From assembly GCA_023143455.1 (NCBI GenBank), contig JAGLHT010000024.1:1-33065 (forward strand): 33,065 nucleotides of DNA, written 5' to 3'. Position numbers and translations under genes: made by a program. Under the pieces are notes generated by a model, which was not told the DNA's origin, did not search any database, and worked only from the letters and a program-made list of their open reading frames with translations. Numbering within the stretch: position 1 is the stretch's first letter; every line of letters starts with the position of its first letter. Of this stretch, positions 16,880 through 25,123 are shown piece after piece. Source of the DNA: Desulfobacterales bacterium (lineage in GTDB: Bacteria > Desulfobacterota > Desulfobacteria > Desulfobacterales > Desulfobacteraceae).

Positions 16880-17896
16880 ATGTTTGTATTCAACCCATTT
16901 CACATTGATCTTGGTATTGATCTTGGAACTGCAAACACAATTGTTTATGCAAAAAACAAGGGTTATATCTGCAATGAAGCTTCGTATATCGCATTAAATT
17001 TAGATAATAAAACAGTTGCAGTAGGAAATAAAGCAAAAGAGATGATGGGAAGAACTCCTTTTGCTATTAATGTTGTGAGGCCACTTTCAGATGGTGTTAT
17101 TTCTGATTTCGCTGCTGGAGAAGCCTTTATTAAAAGCTTTATCAAAAGAGCAAATATTCCAAGAATCCGAATAGGCAGAGCTGTCATGGGAGTTCCAACC
17201 CAGGCTTCTGAAGTTGAAAAAATGGCAATGATTGATTCTGCAAGACTTGCAGGTGCAAAGAAGGTTTATCTGATAACTGAACCAATGGCTGCTGCAATCG
17301 GCTTAAACAAAGATGTAATGGGCGGATCTGCAAATATGATTGTTGATATTGGCGGTGGGACCACAGATATTGCTGTAATTAACTATGGGGGTATTGTTGT
17401 TGATAATACTATCCGCATTGCTGGTGATGATCTTGATCAAGCTATTGCTACATATATTAAACAAAAATATAGAATCAAAATTGGATTGGTTACAGCCGAA
17501 AAATTAAAAAAAAATTTTATGAGCCTTTCTGAAACAACTAACACTGATGTTTTTAAATTTAGCAGCCTTGATTCAATTACTGGAGTTGCAAAAAAGTACG
17601 AATTTCCAGTTGAAATATTTAAAGAGGCTATTAAAGAAGTTATAGATGAAATTATTAATGCAGTACTTCATGTTTTAGAAGTCTTACCTGCTGAACTTTC
17701 TTCTGATATTATAAATTGTGGTATAATTCTGACTGGTGGTGGTTCTCAACTCCCGGGTCTTGACACTATTATTAAAAAAGAAACTGGATTAAATGTGCAT
17801 ATAGCTGACAACCCATTATTTTCAGTTGCAAATGGAATAAAAAAAGTTCTTCATAATCTAAAATATTATAAAAGAATTATCATTAATTCCCGCTAA
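16880..17896 (+). CDS. MreB/Mrl-family actin-like rod-shape protein
   Basis: This 338-residue actin-fold ATPase has the phosphate-1 loop DLGIDLGTANTIVY near the N-terminus, VMGVPTQASEVEK, the phosphate-2 loop IVDIGGGTTDIAV and the adenosine motif LTGGGSQLPGLD. MreB filaments guide side-wall peptidoglycan synthesis at the inner membrane. No mreC or mreD follows; instead it sits after the ATPase-SPOR gene, so it may be an MreB paralogue rather than the main shape protein. The MFVFN N-terminus is hydrophobic and could aid membrane association. Its stop codon overlaps that of the convergent lpdA. Confidence 0.9.
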   Translation: MFVFNPFHIDLGIDLGTANTIVYAKNKGYICNEASYIALNLDNKTVAVGNKAKEMMGRTPFAINVVRPLSDGVISDFAAGEAFIKSFIKRANIPRIRIGRAVMGVPTQASEVEKMAMIDSARLAGAKKVYLITEPMAAAIGLNKDVMGGSANMIVDIGGGTTDIAVINYGGIVVDNTIRIAGDDLDQAIATYIKQKYRIKIGLVTAEKLKKNFMSLSETTNTDVFKFSSLDSITGVAKKYEFPVEIFKEAIKEVIDEIINAVLHVLEVLPAELSSDIINCGIILTGGGSQLPGLDTIIKKETGLNVHIADNPLFSVANGIKKVLHNLKYYKRIIINSR

Positions 17897-19326
17897 CCAT
17901 GCAAGGGATTCCCGCATGCTTTTAAAGCAGCTTCAGACATTATTTCTGCAAGAGTAGGATGTGCATGAATCGTGTTTGCAAGATCAGAAGCTGTTAAACC
18001 TTTATTGACAGCCAAGGCACCCTCTGCAATCAAATCTGTTGCATGAGGACCAATTATGTGAACTCCAAGTATTTTTTCTGTTTTATTTTCAATTATAATT
18101 TTTGCCTCTCCTGCAATTTCTCCAATTGCTTGTGCTTTACCAAGTGTTCGAAAATTTACTGAAAAACTATTTATATCAAAACCTTGTTTAAGGGCTTCTG
18201 ATTCTGATAATCCAATAGTCCCGATTTCAGGAGAGGTAAAAATAGCTCCCGGGATTGCATTATATTTCATCTTGACAACATTACCCATTATATTATCAAC
18301 AGCAACCATGCCTTCATTAGAAGCAACATGAGCTAGCATAACTTTTGAAGGTCCGAGGATATCTCCAATCGCATAAACCCCTTCAATTTCCGTCTCAAGA
18401 AAATCATTTACACCAATCCAACCATTTTTAGTAGTTTTCAATCCAATATTTTCAAGACCGATTTCCGAGGCAAGAGGTGTTCTTCCCACACAAACAACAA
18501 TTTTTTCTGTTTCTATATTCTGTTTGGCGATTTCTGTACTCGGTACATTATCTAAAAAAGGTGATTTGCCAAGAGTTAAAGAGAGATTCCCTTCTTTAGC
18601 TTCAGCGGCTTCAACAACCATACCAGTGATAACTTTAATCTTCTTTTTTTTCATTTCCCTTTGCAATACCTTAGATATGCTTTCATCTACAGAAGGTAAT
18701 GGTAATAATCTTGACAAGGCTTCAATTATAGTAACCTTAGTTCCTAATCCTGCAAGAATAAAAGCAAACTCACAACCTATAACGCCGCCACCAACTATTG
18801 TTATAGATTCTGGTATATTGTCTATCCTTAAAAGGTCATCGCTGGATAAAATCCTTTTATGATCAAAAGGAAAGGCTTGCATATTTAATGGTTTTGTTCC
18901 AGTAGCAAGTATTAATTTTTCAAAAATTACTTTTTGAGTACCGCCATCACTTAACTCAACATTAATAAGTCCTTTATCTTTAATAAAGCCCTTTCCCCTT
19001 AAAAGATTTATTCCATTCTTTTTTAATAAATCTTCAATACCTTTTCGTTGGGTTTCAATAATTTTTTCTTTTCTTTTCATTAAAACATTAATATCAAAAT
19101 CTATATCTCCATTAATATTTACTCCAAATTGAGCGGCATTTTGAGTTTTAAAAAATAAATCAGAGGAATTTTTCATTATCTTTGAAGGTATGCATCCATG
19201 GTTAAGACAAGTACCTCCAAGATTTTCTTTTTCAATTAAAGTTACTTTAATCCCTTTTGATGCAGCTTTAATAGCAGCAACATAACCCCCAGGTCCGGCA
19301 CCTAAAATAGTTAGTTTTGTATCCAT
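17893..19326 (-). CDS. lpdA: Dihydrolipoyl dehydrogenase (L protein)
   Basis: This 477-residue flavoprotein reoxidises dihydrolipoyl groups, passing electrons to NAD+. The FAD-binding GAGPGGY is at 9-15, the redox disulfide GGTCLNHGCIPSK places Cys40 and Cys45, the NAD-binding GGGVIGCEFA is near 180, and HAHPTLAE provides the catalytic His-Glu pair near the C-terminus. Length is normal. It is divergent from the regulator and glycine-cleavage genes, so it most likely serves as the L protein of that system, although it could also serve 2-oxoacid dehydrogenases. The ATG is preceded by AAAGGAAAGGG. Its 3' end overlaps the mreB-like gene by 4 bp tail to tail. Confidence 0.96.
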   Translation of the reverse strand: MDTKLTILGAGPGGYVAAIKAASKGIKVTLIEKENLGGTCLNHGCIPSKIMKNSSDLFFKTQNAAQFGVNINGDIDFDINVLMKRKEKIIETQRKGIEDLLKKNGINLLRGKGFIKDKGLINVELSDGGTQKVIFEKLILATGTKPLNMQAFPFDHKRILSSDDLLRIDNIPESITIVGGGVIGCEFAFILAGLGTKVTIIEALSRLLPLPSVDESISKVLQREMKKKKIKVITGMVVEAAEAKEGNLSLTLGKSPFLDNVPSTEIAKQNIETEKIVVCVGRTPLASEIGLENIGLKTTKNGWIGVNDFLETEIEGVYAIGDILGPSKVMLAHVASNEGMVAVDNIMGNVVKMKYNAIPGAIFTSPEIGTIGLSESEALKQGFDINSFSVNFRTLGKAQAIGEIAGEAKIIIENKTEKILGVHIIGPHATDLIAEGALAVNKGLTASDLANTIHAHPTLAEIMSEAALKACGNPLHG

Positions 19327-19462
19327 AGATATTCCCTTTCCTTTTATGCCCTAATTTGATACCTAAATTTACAAATTTAATTTGACTTTAATGGGCATTG
19401 CTGAGTATTTAATCAATTTTGTTTCATAATATTCATTTTTTCATAAAAAATAACAAATTTAT

Positions 19463-19491
19463 TTGACAATACCATTGTTTTAATCTAAAAT
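19463..19491 (+). promoter_or_regulatory. Strong sigma-70 type promoter candidate for the AsnC regulator and gcv operon
   Basis: A perfect -35 TTGACA (19463-19468) and a near-perfect -10 TAAAAT (19486-19491) are separated by 17 bases. This is about 50 bases before the regulator ATG, and it is among the best promoters in the window. Confidence 0.65.
19466..19478. promoter_or_regulatory. 13-bp palindrome overlapping the promoter (possible Lrp/AsnC operator)
   Basis: ACAAT and ATTGT surround ACC, overlapping the -35 and spacer. The length and symmetry fit an Lrp/AsnC binding site, so the adjacent regulator could control its own promoter here. Inference only. Confidence 0.35.
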
Positions 19492-19541
19492 TCAAGAAAA
19501 TAAATTAGCCTAATTAATTAAATTCTAAATCAGGGGCTCCA

Positions 19542-19985
19542 ATGAAAATCGATGAAATCAACATCAAAATTATCAGAGAACTTAAACAGGGAAGAAAATC
19601 ATTTAAAAAAATTGCTGATAAACTACGAATAACTGAAAATACTGTGCGAACGAGAGTCAATAAATTAATTGAAGCTGAAATTCTTGATATATGCGGACTT
19701 GTTGATCCTGCGTCCTTGCCAGGACATCGCGCAGTTATGATTGGTATTAAAACTTCAAATATGAATATTGTGGAAAAATGTAAAGAATTAAGCAAGCTTA
19801 AAGGAGTCATTTCTGCGAGTGTTGTTACTGGAAGATATGATATTATTTTAATGGTCTTGTTTAAAAAGAACTTTGGACTTCTTGAATTTTACACTGAAGA
19901 GCTTTCAAGTGTAAAAGGTATTAATTTTGTTGAAACTTTTGTTATTTATAAATCATATAACCTTAAAGTTCCATATCAATTTTAA
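19542..19985 (+). CDS. Lrp/AsnC family transcriptional regulator
   Basis: The 147 residues include an N-terminal winged helix-turn-helix (about 3-60, with IKIIRELKQ and TENTVRTRVNKLIE) and a C-terminal RAM ligand-binding domain (about 65-140, with ISASVVTGRYDIIL and a GINFVETFVIYK strand). Members bind amino acids and assemble as dimers or octamers on DNA. It lies first in the plus-strand glycine-cleavage cluster, 24 bp before the gcvT remnant, and is divergent from lpdA, so glycine or a related amino acid is a reasonable effector. Local control of both directions is inferred from position. Confidence 0.93.
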   Translation: MKIDEINIKIIRELKQGRKSFKKIADKLRITENTVRTRVNKLIEAEILDICGLVDPASLPGHRAVMIGIKTSNMNIVEKCKELSKLKGVISASVVTGRYDIILMVLFKKNFGLLEFYTEELSSVKGINFVETFVIYKSYNLKVPYQF

Positions 19986-20009
19986 TTTATCAAAATCTAG
20001 GAGAGTGAT

Positions 20010-20258
20010 ATGACACAACAGCATACAGGCTCAAACTTAAAAAAACAAAACACGACTATAATCATGCCTGACTGGAATAATGATGAATATGAAAAAAACG
20101 CATCTTCACTTGAAATAACAAATAAAAACCAACTAAAAACCACACCTTTACATGAATGGCATTTAGCTTCAGGAGCCAATATGGCCAATTTTGGTGGATA
20201 TCACATGCCATTATGGTATGAAACAGGTGTAAAAACAGATTTAATGGGGGAGTTATGA
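20010..20258 (+). pseudogene. gcvT: Truncated GcvT: N-terminal remnant of the aminomethyltransferase (T protein)
   Basis: The 82-residue ORF has a proper ribosome-binding site (AGGAG) and ATG. Residues 44-77 match the start of GcvT: TTPLHEWHLASGAN, then NFGGYHMPLWY and ETGVKT. GcvT is normally about 360 residues, but here the frame ends four residues later in MGEL and a TGA. Nothing resembling the next GcvT block (the IFDTSHM region) occurs in any frame, because gcvH begins immediately. The stop overlaps the gcvH start as ATGA, and the gcvH Shine-Dalgarno GGGGGAG is inside this ORF. This looks like an internal deletion of about 0.9 kb that preserved the operon junction. The first 43 residues are an extension without recognisable motifs. 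The remnant cannot bind tetrahydrofolate or transfer a methylene group; at most it couples translation to gcvH. Confidence 0.82.
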
Positions 20259-20656
20259 AAGAAATTAACCAATTAGAGTTACCAGAAGATTTAAAGTATA
20301 CAAAGTCACATGAATGGGTAAAAAAAAATGAAGGTGATACTGTAAAAATAGGGCTTTCCGACTATGCTCAGGATCAACTTGGAGAAATAGTTTTTGTAGA
20401 AGTCCCTGAAGTTGGCGGCACCTTTTCAAAAGGTGATGAATTTGCAAATGTTGAATCAGTTAAAGCTGTTTCTGAAATTTATCTTCCTGTATCCGGTGAA
20501 ATCATCGCTGTTAATGAAGAACTTGAAGATGCTCCTGAACTTGTTAATGAATCGTGTTATGACAAAGGCTGGATTGCTGAAGTAAAATTAAGTGATCCAT
20601 CAGAGCTTGACAGTTTATTGGACAAAGGTGCATATCTTGTAACCCTAAAGGGATAA
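20255..20656 (+). CDS. gcvH: Glycine cleavage system H protein
   Basis: This 133-residue lipoyl-carrier protein shuttles the aminomethyl group between P, T and L proteins. The hybrid barrel-sandwich fold is indicated by KYTKSHEWV, then GLSDYAQDQLGEIVFVEVP and VESVKAVSEIYLPVSGE. Lys70 in ESVKA is the lipoylation site. Length is typical. The ATG overlaps the stop of the truncated gcvT, so translation is probably coupled. LipB/LipA encoded three genes downstream would supply the lipoyl group. Confidence 0.97.
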   Translation: MKEINQLELPEDLKYTKSHEWVKKNEGDTVKIGLSDYAQDQLGEIVFVEVPEVGGTFSKGDEFANVESVKAVSEIYLPVSGEIIAVNEELEDAPELVNESCYDKGWIAEVKLSDPSELDSLLDKGAYLVTLKG

Positions 20657-20675
20657 ATGAGAAAGGATAATTGCC

Positions 20676-22007
20676 ATGCGTTACCTTCCACATACAAAAG
20701 AAGATATTGAACTAATGCTTGAAAAAACAGGTGTACCTTCTCTTAAATCGCTGTTTGACTGCATACCTGATAAATTAAAAACCAAAGATGAATTAAAATT
20801 ACCAAAACCACTCACAGAATGGGAACTTGATGAGCATATGGATGATCTTACTTCATCAATAAATGCTTCAAAAAAATGTAAATATTTCATTGGTGGTGGC
20901 AGCTATGATCATTTCAGGCCTGCCTCTGTAAATTATCTTATATCACGTTCCGAATTTGCAACAGCATATACCCCATATCAGCCTGAAGTAAGTCAAGGCA
21001 CACTCCAGGGAATATATGAGTTTCAAACCATGATAACCGAGCTTACCGGCATGGATGTAGCCACTGCATCACATTATGATGGTGGTACTGCCCTTGCCGA
21101 AACTCTATTGATCGCATTAAACAAGAAAAAATTACAAAAAATTGCTGTATCATCACTTATTCACCCACACCACAGAGAAATTCTCAAAACATATTTATAT
21201 CCTACAGGATATGAAATTATCGAGATACCGTATAATAAAGACGGTCTAACTGATTTCGAACAAGTCAAAAATATGGGCGATATTGCAGGTATTGCTGTTC
21301 AATCTCCAAATTTCTTTGGTAACATTGAAGACCTAAAACTCGCAAGAAAGACTTGTGATTCAAAAAATGCATTGTTTATCTCCTCTTTTACAGAAGGGTT
21401 GTCATTAGGTCTTTTAAAAAGCCCTGGAGAATTTGGTGCTGATCTTGTAGCAGGTGAGGGTCAAAGCTTTGGGCTTTCAAAATCTTTTGGTGGAGCAGGT
21501 CTTGGTCTTATTGCCGGTACTAAAAAACTAATGAGAAACCTTCCTGGAAGATTGATTGGTAAAACTTTAGATTCAAATGGTAAACAAGGATATGTTTTAA
21601 CCCTTGCAACGAGAGAGCAACACATAAGAAGGGAAAAAGCCTCATCAAATATTTGTTCTAACAACGGACTCAACGCAATGACTGCTGCCATGTATCTTGC
21701 ATCTGTCGGGAAAACAGGTATAAGAGAAATAGCACAGCTTAACCATGATAAAGCCTTCTTTTTAAAACAAGAGCTTGAAAAGGTTGGGTTTAAGATTCCA
21801 TTTAATTCTGAATTCTTTAACGAATTTGTTGCAATCGCACCTGAAGGGTTTGAGGCAAAAAGAAAGAGACTTGAAAAAGATAAAGGATTTTATGCCGGGA
21901 TTGAACTTGACAAATATTACCCTGAACTAAAAAATCATTATTTATTTTGTGCTACCGAAACAATAAAAAAACAAGATGTTGAAAATCTTATCCAGGAGGT
22001 GAAATAA
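20676..22007 (+). CDS. gcvPA: Glycine dehydrogenase (decarboxylating) subunit 1
   Basis: This 443-residue N-terminal-half subunit belongs to the two-polypeptide P protein. Signatures are MRYLPHTKEDIE, FIGGGSYDHFRPA, AYTPYQPEVSQGTLQGIYEFQ (split over 953-1020 in bases) and the EGQSFGLSKSFGGAGLGL loop. It pairs with subunit 2 to form the pyridoxal-phosphate enzyme that decarboxylates glycine and loads the aminomethyl group onto H protein. The split form is usual in many anaerobes. It follows gcvH by 19 bp, and its stop TAA shares a base with the gcvPB ATG. Confidence 0.96.
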   Translation: MRYLPHTKEDIELMLEKTGVPSLKSLFDCIPDKLKTKDELKLPKPLTEWELDEHMDDLTSSINASKKCKYFIGGGSYDHFRPASVNYLISRSEFATAYTPYQPEVSQGTLQGIYEFQTMITELTGMDVATASHYDGGTALAETLLIALNKKKLQKIAVSSLIHPHHREILKTYLYPTGYEIIEIPYNKDGLTDFEQVKNMGDIAGIAVQSPNFFGNIEDLKLARKTCDSKNALFISSFTEGLSLGLLKSPGEFGADLVAGEGQSFGLSKSFGGAGLGLIAGTKKLMRNLPGRLIGKTLDSNGKQGYVLTLATREQHIRREKASSNICSNNGLNAMTAAMYLASVGKTGIREIAQLNHDKAFFLKQELEKVGFKIPFNSEFFNEFVAIAPEGFEAKRKRLEKDKGFYAGIELDKYYPELKNHYLFCATETIKKQDVENLIQEVK

Positions 22008-23464
22008 TGAATTCTCAAATTGGAACCTCAGGACTTATTTTTAATGAGCCTCAATTATGGGATAAAAGTATTCCTGGAAGATGCGGTATTTCAATACCGT
22101 CAAATGATGTTGCTAAAATTGAACTAAGCAAGGAATTAACTCGGGAAAATGTTGAGTTCCCAGAATTATCTGAACCTGATGTTGTTCGACATTACACAAG
22201 ACTTTCCCAATGGAATTTTGGGGTTGATTCCGGGATGTATCCTTTGGGTTCATGTACAATGAAATACAATCCAAAAACCAATGAGGTTCAAGCATCAAAG
22301 CAGGAAATTGCTGGTGCTCACCCGCTAATAGGTGATGATAACTCTCAGGGCGCATTAAAACTTATGTATGACCTGCAAGTTATGTTAGCTGAGATCACAG
22401 GAATGCATGCCACCACTGTTCAACCTGCAGCTGGAGCACATGGAGAGCTTGCAGGCATGCTTATTATCCATAAATATCATGAAAAAAAAGGGAGGCAACG
22501 CTCTAAAATCATAATTCCTGATACTGCCCATGGAACAAACCCTGCAAGTGCAACATTATGCGGATATGAATCCATTAAAGTATCATCTGATGAAAACGGT
22601 GTTTTAACTCCCGAGGCTGTTGCTGAACTAATGGATGAAGATACTGCCGGAATCATGATCACAAACCCTAACACTCTTGGTCTATTTGAAAAACATATTA
22701 AAGAGATTGCAGATCTTGTTCATGCAAAAGGCGGGCTTGTTTATGGTGATGGAGCAAACATGAATGCTATTATGGGATATGTAAAACCCGGAGAAATTGG
22801 TATTGATGTTTTGCATTTAAATCTTCATAAAACATTTGCAACACCCCATGGAGGTGGAGGACCAGGTTCAGGACCTGTTGTAGTTACAAAAGAACTTGAA
22901 CCATTTTTACCTGTTCCTATAATTGCAAAAAATAATGATAAGTATGTTATTATTGAAGACATGCCTGATTCAATTGGACGGATGCATACATTTTATGGTC
23001 ATTTTAATGTTCTGGTGAAAGCTTATTCTTATATTCTTTCAATGGGAGCTGAAGGTCTTAAAAATGTCAGTGAATATGCTGTTCTTAATGCAAATTATAT
23101 TAAAGAAAGCCTTAAGGGTGTTCTTAATCTTCCCTATGACAGGCCTTGTATGCATGAGTGTGTATTTAACGATAAAAAACAAGCCCAATTTCATATAACT
23201 ACAATGGATATGGCTAAAAGGCTTCTTGATCTTGGATTCCATCCTCCAACTGTCTATTTTCCACTTGTTGTTGAAGGAGCATTTATGGTTGAACCTACTG
23301 AAACGGAATCTAAACAAACCATTGATGAGTTTATCAATGCTGTTAAAACCATCACACAAGAAGCAAAGGAAAACCCTGAAATCCTTCATTCAGCACCTAA
23401 CATCACTAAAGTTACAAGACTTGATGAAGTGCAGGCTGCAAGAAAACCATGCCTGAGAGGATAA
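22007..23464 (+). CDS. gcvPB: Glycine dehydrogenase (decarboxylating) subunit 2
   Basis: This 485-residue C-terminal-half subunit of P protein carries the cofactor: Lys275 in NLHKTFATPHGGGGPG forms the Schiff base with pyridoxal phosphate. Other signatures are YPLGSCTMKYNP, QPAAGAHGELAGM, PDTAHGTNPASA and DGANMNAI. Length is normal. The ATG overlaps the gcvPA stop and is preceded by a strong AGGAGGTGA ribosome-binding site. The 3' end overlaps the lipB-lipA fusion gene by 16 bp. Confidence 0.97.
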   Translation: MNSQIGTSGLIFNEPQLWDKSIPGRCGISIPSNDVAKIELSKELTRENVEFPELSEPDVVRHYTRLSQWNFGVDSGMYPLGSCTMKYNPKTNEVQASKQEIAGAHPLIGDDNSQGALKLMYDLQVMLAEITGMHATTVQPAAGAHGELAGMLIIHKYHEKKGRQRSKIIIPDTAHGTNPASATLCGYESIKVSSDENGVLTPEAVAELMDEDTAGIMITNPNTLGLFEKHIKEIADLVHAKGGLVYGDGANMNAIMGYVKPGEIGIDVLHLNLHKTFATPHGGGGPGSGPVVVTKELEPFLPVPIIAKNNDKYVIIEDMPDSIGRMHTFYGHFNVLVKAYSYILSMGAEGLKNVSEYAVLNANYIKESLKGVLNLPYDRPCMHECVFNDKKQAQFHITTMDMAKRLLDLGFHPPTVYFPLVVEGAFMVEPTETESKQTIDEFINAVKTITQEAKENPEILHSAPNITKVTRLDEVQAARKPCLRG

Positions 23465-25095
23465 AATTAGATCCGATCGAATCAGATAGGATAAATAGAA
23501 ACAAGCGCCCTGCCCTTTGTCTTAATTTAGGAAAGACAAATTATAAAAGGGCGCTTGATCTTCAACATGATCTTGTTAATGCCAAAAAAAATAAAACAAT
23601 TGAACATGACAGAATTCTTTTAACTGAACATTTCTCAACATTTACCCTAGGAAAAAATGGTGGTCCTGAAAACCTTGTTTGTTCAATGGATTTCTTAGAA
23701 TCAAAAACCATTGAAGTAATTCAGACAACAAGAGGCGGTAACATAACTTTTCATGGACCAGGTCAAATAATTCTCTATCCAATTGTTGATCTTAATGCTT
23801 TAAAAATTGATGTCCCAACATTTGTTTATAAGCTTGAACAGGTTATGATATTAACTTGTCAAATCTTTGGTATTAAAGCCGATAGAAACAAACTAAACCC
23901 TGGCATCTGGGTTAATAATTCAAAAACACCTTCCAAAATTGGTAGCATTGGAATTTGCTTAAAACAAGGTATCAGTTTTCATGGACTTGCTTTAAATGTA
24001 AATCTTGATTTAACACCCTTTTCATGGATAAATCCATGTGGGTTAAATGATATTGAAATCACATCAATTAAGAATGAGCTTTTAAAATTCAAAAAGAATT
24101 ATCAAAAAATTAAAATTGAAGATGTCAAAAACGTTTTAATTAACAATTTTGAATCTGTTTTTAATTTTGATTTGAAACACAAACACGAAAACACAATGCC
24201 TGGTATTAATCAAACAAATAATAATAGAATCAAACCCACCTGGTTTAAACGGAATCTTCCTGATAATTCAGGATTTGAAAAAGTCAGAAATATCTTAAAA
24301 AAAGAAAAATTAAATACAGTTTGTCAGGGGGCTAATTGTCCAAATAAATGGGAATGTTTCTGTTCAGGCACATCAACTTTTCTGATTCTTGGAAACCGAT
24401 GCTCCAGAACTTGCAAATTTTGTAACATTGAATATGGCAATCTTTTACCACCTGACCCTGATGAGCCACTAAGAGTTGCTAATGCAGCACATCAGCTTAA
24501 ACTCAACTATGTTGTTATAACGTCTGTCACAAGAGATGATCTGCCTGATGGTGGAGCACTTCATTTTGCTCAAACTATAGCCCAAATTAAAAACAAAATG
24601 GATAGCAATATTAAAATTGAGGTTCTAATCCCTGATTTTAAAGGGAATTTTGATGCGCTTAAAATAGTACTTGACATGAAACCTGACGTTTTAAACCATA
24701 ATATTGAAACTATACCATCGCTTTATAAAAAAGCTAGGCCAGAAGCAGACTATAATCAATCTCTAAAATTACTTTCAAACTCTTTAAAAATTGATAGTTC
24801 TATACCTGTCAAATCTGGAATAATGGTTGGACTTGGAGAAACTTTCAAAGAGTTATCGCAAACTATAATAGATCTTTTTAATAACGGTGTAACAATTCTT
24901 ACAATAGGTCAATATTTACAACCATCTAAAAAACATCTTCCAGTTGAAAAATATTATTGTCCTGAAGAATTTTTAGAACTTGAAATATTTGCAAAGAAAA
25001 TAGGGTTTTTGAAAGTTGCATCAGGACCATTTGTAAGAAGCTCTTATAAAGCGGAACAATTGCTTAATCCAATAACACCCTTTGATACTTTTTAA
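23449..25095 (+). CDS. Bifunctional LipB-LipA fusion: octanoyltransferase / lipoyl synthase
   Basis: One uninterrupted 548-residue frame holds two enzymes. Residues 20-245 are LipB, with RGGNITFHGPGQ (95-106), catalytic Lys163 in PSKIGSIG and nucleophile Cys197 in NPCGLND. Residues 262-545 are LipA, with auxiliary-cluster cysteines 292, 297 and 303 (CxxxxCxxxxxC), the radical-SAM motif CSRTCKFC (318, 322, 325) and the C-terminal VRSSYKAE serine. LipB transfers octanoate from acyl carrier protein to H protein or E2 domains, and LipA inserts two sulfurs. All catalytic residues I know of are present in both halves. An asparagine- and lysine-rich linker of about 20 residues joins them. The start overlaps gcvPB by 16 bp. 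In most bacteria these are separate genes. No stop or frameshift separates them here. Confidence 0.94.
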   Translation: MPERIKLDPIESDRINRNKRPALCLNLGKTNYKRALDLQHDLVNAKKNKTIEHDRILLTEHFSTFTLGKNGGPENLVCSMDFLESKTIEVIQTTRGGNITFHGPGQIILYPIVDLNALKIDVPTFVYKLEQVMILTCQIFGIKADRNKLNPGIWVNNSKTPSKIGSIGICLKQGISFHGLALNVNLDLTPFSWINPCGLNDIEITSIKNELLKFKKNYQKIKIEDVKNVLINNFESVFNFDLKHKHENTMPGINQTNNNRIKPTWFKRNLPDNSGFEKVRNILKKEKLNTVCQGANCPNKWECFCSGTSTFLILGNRCSRTCKFCNIEYGNLLPPDPDEPLRVANAAHQLKLNYVVITSVTRDDLPDGGALHFAQTIAQIKNKMDSNIKIEVLIPDFKGNFDALKIVLDMKPDVLNHNIETIPSLYKKARPEADYNQSLKLLSNSLKIDSSIPVKSGIMVGLGETFKELSQTIIDLFNNGVTILTIGQYLQPSKKHLPVEKYYCPEEFLELEIFAKKIGFLKVASGPFVRSSYKAEQLLNPITPFDTF

Positions 25096-25123
25096 TAATA
25101 TTTTTTTATTAGTATGATGAAAA

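Noticed and set aside
24180-24260. Possible frameshift or stop dividing LipB from LipA
   Set aside because: The frame is continuous through the asparagine-rich linker and both domains are in the same frame with no in-frame stop.
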